Source: Gigantopelta aegis
Taxonomy: Eukaryota; Mollusca; Gastropoda; Neomphalida; Peltospiridae
Reading direction: 5' to 3'
DNA length: 64,000 nucleotides
NCBI RefSeq assembly: GCF_016097555.1
Contig: NC_054712.1
Span: 45,397,188 to 45,461,187 of the forward strand
Shown: piece after piece, positions 47,721-56,700 of the stretch
Layout: every line of letters begins with the position of its first letter
Position numbering within the stretch: the stretch's first letter is position 1
Notes under the pieces: generated by a model
Databases searched by the model: none
What the model was told of the DNA's origin: nothing
What the model saw: the letters and a program-made list of their open reading frames with translations, nothing else
Position numbers and translations under genes: made by a program

Positions 47721-47999
47721 ACTCCAGCTCATTGCTATGAAAAAAGAACGCTCCAACCTAACCTATGCTCTTTTAACTGCATTTTAAACACGAGTATTTC
47801 CCTAGACTACAAGCCTTTATAACCAGTGTATTATGTCTGGTACATCAAAGGCCGTGGTATGTGCTGTCTTGTACACACAACTCTTGCTACTATAGAGTAG
47901 CGGTAGAAATATTCAATCATAAATCTAGTTATAGAGTAGAATACACAAAAAACAAACGCAATGGTTGAGAGAGAGAGAGACAGAGATAGACAGAGAGAA

Positions 48000-48058
<59 letters not shown>

Positions 48059-50679
48059 TCACACGTGATTAATCCATTAGTGTAAGTCGGCGACATGCGC
48101 GCCGCCATGGATTTAACAAGTAGTACGTGTTGACCAAAGGGAAATAACTGCATTTTTAAACAGAAAATTTCTCTACTAGCCTTCTTACGGGGCTTTTTAA
48201 TTACCAAATGGGTAAATACAGTGGTCGATCTAGGATCGATCCCCGTCGGTGGCCTATTAAGCTATAGCCAACCAGTGTATTATGTCTGGTATATCAAAGG
48301 CCGTTGTATGTTCTGTCTTGTGCACACAGCTCTTGCTACTATAAAGTAGCGGGGTAGAAATATCCAATCACAAATCTAGTCATGGAATAAAACAAAAAAA
48401 CCAACCGCAATGGTTTGGTTTTTCATTTATTTCTAAATTACAATCACTACAGACAACTACACATGCAATGGACACACATTGGGTTACATCGAGAGGCCTT
48501 AAGGGCGACATGTGAATAATATGAGTGTTCATTTCTCTTCATCTTCGTCATCCTCCTCATCGTCGGTATCGTTGTCGTCTTGTTCATCCAAATATTCGCC
48601 GATCCAGGAACGATACTGATTTAATTTAGAACGAATCTGAGGTTTCACATCTCTATCTGGATTCACAAACTGAAGAATTTTCCTGGTGTTGGGACCTTTG
48701 TCAGAGTAATGCATATAGGTCAGAAAGCGAGAGTACGTGTCTTTAAATAACTTCCATTGCAATGTCTTCATGTTTCTTTCGATGGCATCTTGGGACCTGT
48801 TTTTATCTTCGTAGCGTTTCCTCTTGCTTTGGAGATAATCATGATTGATGTCGAATTCACGTTTCACCATGAGACGAATGCCTTCGTTTTCCAAGTCGGG
48901 CGACGACTCTTCATTTCCCTCCTCGCACGTTTTCACGTGTCGCTGCAAGTCGCTTCCGCCTTTAAAGACCAGACCACACGTATTACAAAACTGCATCCTC
49001 TTGACTTTTTTCAGATAGGGTTCTATCTCATCATCTTCTTCGTCGTCACTTTCGTAGGCGGGTATGCCTGGTAGTTTTCTCTTGAATGCGTCCCTTTGCA
49101 TGATTTGCACGTAGAGCTCTATTTTCGACGGTGGTTGCACGTCTTCTGAGACATTCGCCGTTACGCTCGTGCTTTTATACCATTCGGACGGCCACGTCTC
49201 TAAACCATTAGGTCGAAGACGCCAATGTTCGGGCGTGGTCGGTTTCAAGTCCACCAAGAGATGTCCGTAGGGCCTGTGGGTAGCTTCCTCAAACCGATGC
49301 ATGAAATGACGAGTGTTTTCCGGATACATCTGCCGTGCCAACGTCAGAACTTGCTGCTTGTCGATGGGGTTATTGAACAGCGCTACATAATGGCAGTTTC
49401 TTCTCTGTGTCGGATCCTTGCTGTGATACAGGTTCTGGTTGATGGCGATGACGGATAAGTTTCTGTGATGACTTCCTTCTGTGAACAGGTCGGTGATTCT
49501 TGGGTCTTTGTTAGCCATACACATCAGGTCGTCCAACACGATGAGATTTCTGACTCTGGGATCCAAATAATGATCCTTTTCCAAATTCTCGGGTATGCCT
49601 TGAACAAATTTCATTCGAGCAACCATTTTTATCGTATCATAGAGGGGTTGCCATCGTTTGTAGAGCCAGATGATGCGCTGAGGAGGCGGCTGGATTTTAC
49701 CATCCCTCAACAATTTGTATACCAAAAATGTCTTTCCACACGACGTGGGTCCCGACACGATCATGGTGAAGGGATGTAGCAATCTTAGGGGATGCTGCTG
49801 CTGTTGTGGTGGTGGTGGCTGCTGTGGTGGTGGCTGCTGCTGATGTGGTGGTGGTTGTGGTGGTGGCGGCTGCTGTGGTGGTGGTGGTGGTGGTGGTAGA
49901 CCTTTAGCATGTTTTTGTTGAAAATGTCTTAACATGGCGTCTCTGCGCGAGAATGTAAAACCTCATTCTGAACATGTGCTCGGCATGACAACTCTAAATG
50001 AAATGACGATATCTGACCCACATAGTTCCTTTTATAGTTTATTTAGAAATGCTTCTGCAGTTTTGGGGCTTTCCAGCCCGTACCACTTTGTTGTTGTTGT
50101 TGTTGTTTCCGTTTCAGATCGACCTTGGCTTGCTCTACCACCTGTTGTGTTGGGGACACCATGACGACTTTGGGTGTCGGAGGCTTGTTCTGTTCCTCTT
50201 TTTCTTTTTTCCATGTAGGGTAATACAGTTCTAGACATCGATCTACACTGTACATCATCTGACTTTTCCCACCACGTTGCACTGGAAAATGAGGTTGAAG
50301 TTTACCTTCTGCCTGCAGTTTATAGAAACGGGTCCACTTATCCACGTCGTGTACATATAACTTGTACTGCTCCTTTAAAGGTTCTACCTCAAATGACGAG
50401 TTTTCCAAAACTATTTTACATATATACCTTATGACGCATAAAGATATGGTACAGGAATGTTTGAATGTGTGTGATACCTATGACCAGTGCCCCTCCTCCC
50501 AGGCACAAATTAGATCGTGCGAGCTCCCAAAAAACATCGTTACCAACATATTACCCTTTACCAGTGTCACCACCATAGGGACACATCCAGAGACACACTC
50601 ATGGACGCAGGACATAACTAAGAAAGCTGAGTTGCAGACACGCGTTCTTTCTCCATAGCAATGGGCTGGGAGTGTTTCA

Positions 50680-50728
<49 letters not shown>

Positions 50729-53700
50729 TACCACCTTCGCGTTTGACCTAATTCAGTCAACACCAGCACACGCACACACAGACACACACAAGTTTGTATT
50801 TAATCTTGAAATACTGGCCCCATAAGGGATATGAGATTGTATATATAAAAGATCCCTTGCTACTTATGGAAAAACTGTAGCGGGTTTCCTCTCTAAAACT
50901 GTCAAAATTATGTTTTTCATCCAATAACCGATGATTTATAAATCAATGTCCTCTAGTGATGTCGCTAAACACAAACAAACTTTGACGGTCAGTGTGCATA
51001 CCATAACAAATTTATTCTGCTACTTAAGACGGGCACGCGTCGGTATGTCTTTTGCAGTTCACCTGGTTTCATAAACACTCGGAGAGGCGTAATAAAATGC
51101 CTTTGTATGAGGGCTGATGAAGAGGTCTGATAAAGTACTCCTCTATTATAAAGCGAATGAATGAATGGCTGAATGACGACAACAAAGAAAACGTCGACAA
51201 TGTACTAAAGAAATACAAATGAATAAAATCATCACACACGCATTTTGTCTGGCGACATGAAAGCCTCACTTTAGACCAAACAGTCAGCAAACAGCTACAG
51301 TCCTTCCCCACGAGACATATTTTAACGGCTATTAATTTGGGTGTCTAGAATAAAACACTGTGAAAAAACAAAATGGGTACATATTACAAAATGGGTCGTT
51401 TATTACAAAATGGGCCTCAACACACGTCTATGTCCACCGTGAATACAAAAATACAACAACACAATAGACGTTATACAATGAAGCCAAAACCAACGTCAGA
51501 CTTATACCTGGCCTGTACATATTGTTATTATTAATTGCTGTTGTTTCTTTGCTTTTATTTGTTTGCTGTCACCAGTTTGTTTGGTAATATGCAATACATT
51601 GAATTGAATACACCATGATCGCACACCTGCACCAAGGTAATTGTCTCCTACACAAAGGCCATTGTTTCCTCCATGGCCATTGTCTCCTATACAAAGGCCA
51701 TTGTTTCCTACCCAGGTCAGACACCTGTACCAAGCCCATTGTCTCCTACACAAAGGTCATTGTACCATTGTTTCCTACACAATGGCCACTGTGCCATTGT
51801 CTCCTACACAAAGGTCATTGTACCATTGTTTCCTACACAAAGACCATTGTGTCATTGTCTCCTACACAAAGGTCATTGTTTCCTACCCAGGTCACACACC
51901 TGTACCAATATATACAAAGGCCATTGTTTCCTACCAAGGTCACGTGATCACGGAAAAGTAGGTCATGACCCCATACAGGCCCCCCTACTTCTCTTAGAGT
52001 CTAGACTCGAGACTCTAATAAAGTCTGCGAGGTGAACGTCGTGGCTACGCCATACAAATTGTATGCATATGACGTAATTAGAGATTGAGTCTGGACTCTA
52101 AACGTTTTAGAAGCACGGGCCCTGGTCTGTTTATCAACACACCGAAACACATTCCATAGTTTGCACGTGCATCACGCAGTTGCCCCGTACACGTGCGTGG
52201 GGTGTTATTCTCGATTTTGATCATTTACAGGAAGGTCGATTAATCAGTGGAATATTATTTCTGTACAATCTTTTTCTTTCTGTAGAATCATACAGTTGTT
52301 ATTATTTTGTTTTTAGTCATTTTTATTGTTTGAATTTGTGATTTACTTATAAAACAACGTCAACTTTCAAATTTCACTTCTGACCCTAATCATCCTTCAA
52401 GATCTTTGGTGGACATAAAACTTACTGTAATACTGAACTACTGGTTGTAATGTTTGTCCAATTAATTCACTATTATCATAAAACCATTCCACACAGCTAA
52501 TATACCTTACAATTTTGGCAATTGTAAATTCTTATTACAGTTCCTCTACTTTTGTGAAGGGTATATTATTGTGCAAAATAAATAGGAAACGAAAGAACGT
52601 ATGTGAAGTTCTGTATTTGTATATCAAAATGAAAAATGTGCCATCAATACAAAACATAATAAACTCGCTTTGTGTAAAATGTCACTGTTCTACATTGCGC
52701 ATTGCATACTTTTCCCGCTACTCAACTTCAAAAGTTGAACGATGTTTTAATCACCTGATTAGATATGAACATAAAAATAACTTGGAATGAATACATAGGA
52801 GGCACGGCATCCAGCCAATTGCGTCGCTACAGGTCTGTGCTTTCATTGGCGTCTTTAGACTCAAGATTCTAGTTCAATCAACCAGTAGAAAGGAAGAAAA
52901 TGTTTTATTTAACGACGCACTCAACACATTTTATTTACGGTTATATGGCGTCGGACATATGGTTATGGACCACACAGATATTGAGACAGGAAACCCTCTG
53001 TCGCCATTTTATGGGCTACTCTTATCGATTAATAGCAAGAGATCCTTTATATGCACCATCCCACAGACAGGATAACACATACCACGGCATTTGATATACC
53101 AGTCGTGGTGCACTGGCTAAAGCGAGAACTAGCCCAATGGGCCCATCGACGGGGATCGATCGCAGACCGACCGCGCATCAAGCGAACGCTTTACCACTGG
53201 GCTACGTCCCGCCCTCCAGTAAAAAGGTGCCAGAACAGAAAGTCGTACTAGAAAAACCGTCTAGCACACGTCCCCATGACGGTAGTGCGCCCTTTTCATT
53301 GGCCAATCGTACTCGTCGTTTAGGAGATAGATGGCCGGTGCTACCTGTTGATTACGTCATTCTCCAATTAAAGATAGTACCGGACATCACGCAATACGTA
53401 ATGCTGCACCCATTCCTTTCAGTGACCGAACATATATCAGCTGAGAGGAGTGTCGTCACCAAACAAACATAAAATGCAGTGAATTTTATAATAATTACAC
53501 TAAAACTATAAGAATCATAGAATTAGAAAATATTTCTGACACTCGTCCTTTTGTAGATGGTTTTTCTGACAATCGTCTCAAGAAAACCAATGCCTGGAGC
53601 TCGTTTCCTTGATTTTCTTGAGACTTGTGTCAGAAAAACATCTACAAAAGGACTCGTGCCAGAAACTATTATTCTAGATTTTTTGAAAGGAACATTCCTG

Positions 53701-56700
53701 AGTTTGCTGCTTTGTAAGATGTTTCCGACTAATAAAATATTTCTACGATTAAACTTACATATGAAATATATTTTCTGGTTTAGAATATCAGTGTCTGTAT
53801 ATTCAATGTCTTTTTGGTCACCTTTGTAAGAAGCCCAAACTGGATTTTGTCTTCAAATAATTTCGTAGGTATGAAAAAATATATTTTTGGAAATAAAATT
53901 AAATTTAACCTAGTACAAATATTAGAACGATCAGAAACACGCTTAATATACAGCCACTTATATTGTATGCCGAAAAATATATTTGTTATGTAATTACAAT
54001 CGTTAAAAAGTCTTTGTTATTCGATAACATCTTAAAATGTGCAGCAAACTCAGGAATGTCCCTTTAATGAGTTCGGCGACACAAACTAGTTTTAACAACA
54101 ACAACAACAACAACAACAACAAAAACAACAACAACAGCAACAGAAGCAACATCAACATCAATAGCTAAATAAATAAATAATACAGATACTAAGTGGAATT
54201 ATATTTGCAGGTCATTGTCCAGTCGAAGATGGGTATATACTGATTGACAAGCTGAACTTATGTTTTAAAGTGTCCACCACCATGAAATTGTTTGACGAGG
54301 CACGTGACATTTGCAGCGAATCAGGTGCCAGACTGATTGTCCTGGACACCGAGGAGAAAAACACAGCTGTCAGTAGCTATATCAGGGAAAACATAGGTAA
54401 TGACTCTTTGTGATGGTAGAAAGAAAACATAGGTAATGTCTGTTTGTGGCGGTAGAAAAAAAACATAGGTAATGTCTGTTTGTGATAGTAGGAAAAAAAC
54501 ATATGTAATGTCTGTTTGTGATGGTAGAAAAAAAAATAGGTGATGTCTGTCTGTGGTGATAGAAAGAAAACATAGGTAATGTATGTTTGTGGCGACAGAA
54601 AGAAAACAGGGTGGTAAAAAGAAAACATATGTGATGTCTGTTTGTCATGGTAGAAAGAAAACATAGGTAATGTCTGTTTGCGGTGGTAGAAAGAAAACAT
54701 AGGTAATGTATCTTTGTGGCGACAGAAAGAAAACAGGGTGGTAAAAAGAAAACATATGTGATGTCTGTTTGTCATGGTAGAAAGAAAACATAGGTAATGT
54801 CTGTTTGCGGTGGTAGAAAGAAAACATAGGTAATGTCTGTTTGCGGTGGCAGAAACAAAACATGTCATATTTGCTTTACATTGGTGGTAGATATCAAAGT
54901 AGAAATCAGACGTAATAATTTCTTTACTCTGGTAGTAAAAAGGACACGTGATATTCGTCTTAGACTGGCGGTAGAAAGGAAACATGGTTAATATTTGTCT
55001 TAGAATGGCGGTAGAAAGAGGACCATAGTGTCTGAAATTGGCGACAAAAAGCAAAAACACATGCAAGTAATGTTCGTCATATTTTAGTCAGATGGCAAAG
55101 CGTGGCCAGGCAACGCCTGACTTTCGTGGCAGACAGTAAACATAAATAATATTTGTTTTAAACATTTGCTAGAAAGAAAACATGGGTATCTGTGTTACAC
55201 TAGCGGTAAGAAAAACAAACATGGGTAATGTTTGCCTGAAACAGACGGTTTAAAGTAAACAGGTAACATTTGTCGTAGACTGGCGGTAGAAAAACATATA
55301 TGTAGACCTGTAATGTTTGTATTATACCAACGTTAGCAAGTCAAAATTCATATAGGCAATGTTTGTCTTAGACTGGCGGTAGAAAGCAAACACGTGTAAT
55401 GTTTATCTTAAACTGGCGATAGAAAGCAAACACGTGTAATGTTTATCTTAAACTGGCGGTAGAAAGTAAACATGTGTAATGTTTATCTTAAACTGGTGAT
55501 AGAAAGCAAACACGTGTAATGTTTATCTTAAACTGGCCATAGAAAGCAAACACGTGTAATGTTTATCTTAAACTGGCGATAGAAAGCAAACGTGTAATGA
55601 TTGTGTTAGACTAGCTGCAGTACAAACATACATATTTCCTGTGACTGTCTTCTGAGCTGTCCGAAACCGGCCTCGGTGGCGTCGTGGCAGGCCATCGGTC
55701 TACAGGCTGGTAGGTATTGGGTTCGGATCCCAGTCGAATTTTTAATCCAGATACCGACTCCAAACCCTGAGTGAGTGCTCCGCAAGGCTCAGTGGGTAGG
55801 TGTAAACCACTTGCACCGACCAGTGATCCATAACTGGTTCAACAAAGGCCATGGTTTGTGTTATCCTGCCTGTGGGAAGCGCAAATAAAAGATCCCTTGC
55901 TGCCTGTCGTAACAAGAGTAGCCTATGTGGCGACAGCGGGTTTCCTCTAAAAAATTCTGTGTGGTCCTTAACCATATGTCTGATGCCATATAACCGTAAA
56001 TAAAATGTGTTGAGTGCGTCGTTAAATAAAACACTTCTTTCTTTCTGAGCTGTCCATACAATCGCCTACCTGTCTCACCTTCCTCCACGGGTGCAGTCTC
56101 TGTTTACTTCCCTACACCCACGTGGCATCCTCGTCCTCTGCCGCTAATAAAGCTGATCTGACCCACGGCACTAACTAACGACCGCCGGTAGTACGGGTGT
56201 ATAGTAGGTGGTTACAAGTGCCTCTTAATAATGCCAGAAGTAACTACTGAACACTCCGCGAAGTGGTCAGCCTAAGCCCACAGCTACACGCTGATGGGGA
56301 ATGGCAGGTGTGTGTGGCACAGATAGCCACAAGAGACAAGCACCTGTCGCGGTTGGAGAGAAAAAGGACTGGGATGTGGAGGTAGGCGGCGAAAGAAGTT
56401 GAAAGATATGAGAAGTTGCCAGATCTAGAAGAAATAAACCCTCCCCTCAAAAATAAAGACACCCCAAAACAAACATGTAATGTTTGTCTTAAACGTGCTG
56501 TGTAAAGAAAATGTGTAATGTTTGTATTAAAAGGGATATAGAAAGCAAACGTGTCTTCTGTTTGTCTTAAACAGGCGGTAAAAAACAAACATGTACGTTG
56601 ATCTTAGACTGGCGGTAGAAAGAAATCATGTGTAACGTTTTCCTTATAGGCGCGGTAGAAAGAAATCATGTGTAAAGTGTTCCTTAAACGGGCGGTACAA

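Larger units (their letters stand above)
46353..51992. mobile_element. Polinton-type (Maverick-like) element, reduced, fossil
   Basis: The 5.64-kb element has long terminal inverted repeats (46353-47751 and 50642-51992, about 1.35-1.4 kb) that begin AG and end in CT, and a 6-bp duplication CTTAGA on both sides (46347-46352 and 51993-51998). Both are marks of Polintons. The centre codes, on the minus strand, for a packaging-type ATPase (48529-49935) and a small protein (50043-50408). The rest of the usual Polinton gene set is not seen, so it is a reduced copy that could only have moved with help. The two terminal repeats look nearly the same by eye, which suggests a moderately recent insertion. 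Confidence 0.75.
46329..52124. mobile_element. MITE split by the Polinton-type fossil
   Basis: The piece at 46329-46352 (GGCCTGGTGCTTATAAAACT) and the piece at 51993-52124 belong together. Read across the junction, the left end continues as CTTAGAGTCTAGACTCGAGA and is the inverted match of the right end (GGGCCCGTGCTTCTAAAACG, TTTAGAGTCCAGACTC). Without the insert the MITE is about 150 bp. Confidence 0.75.

Noticed and set aside
48757-49779. Plus-strand frames opposite the ATPase
   Set aside because: Shadows; the minus-strand frame has clear Walker motifs.
52515-52790. 91-codon frame with zinc-finger-like Cys/His
   Set aside because: Spacing does not fit a C2H2 pattern and no relative is visible here.
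54377-55066. 229-codon minus-strand frame rich in Phe, Tyr, His
   Set aside because: It is the reverse reading of the 38-bp minisatellite in the lectin intron; repeat length and slight drift explain the openness.
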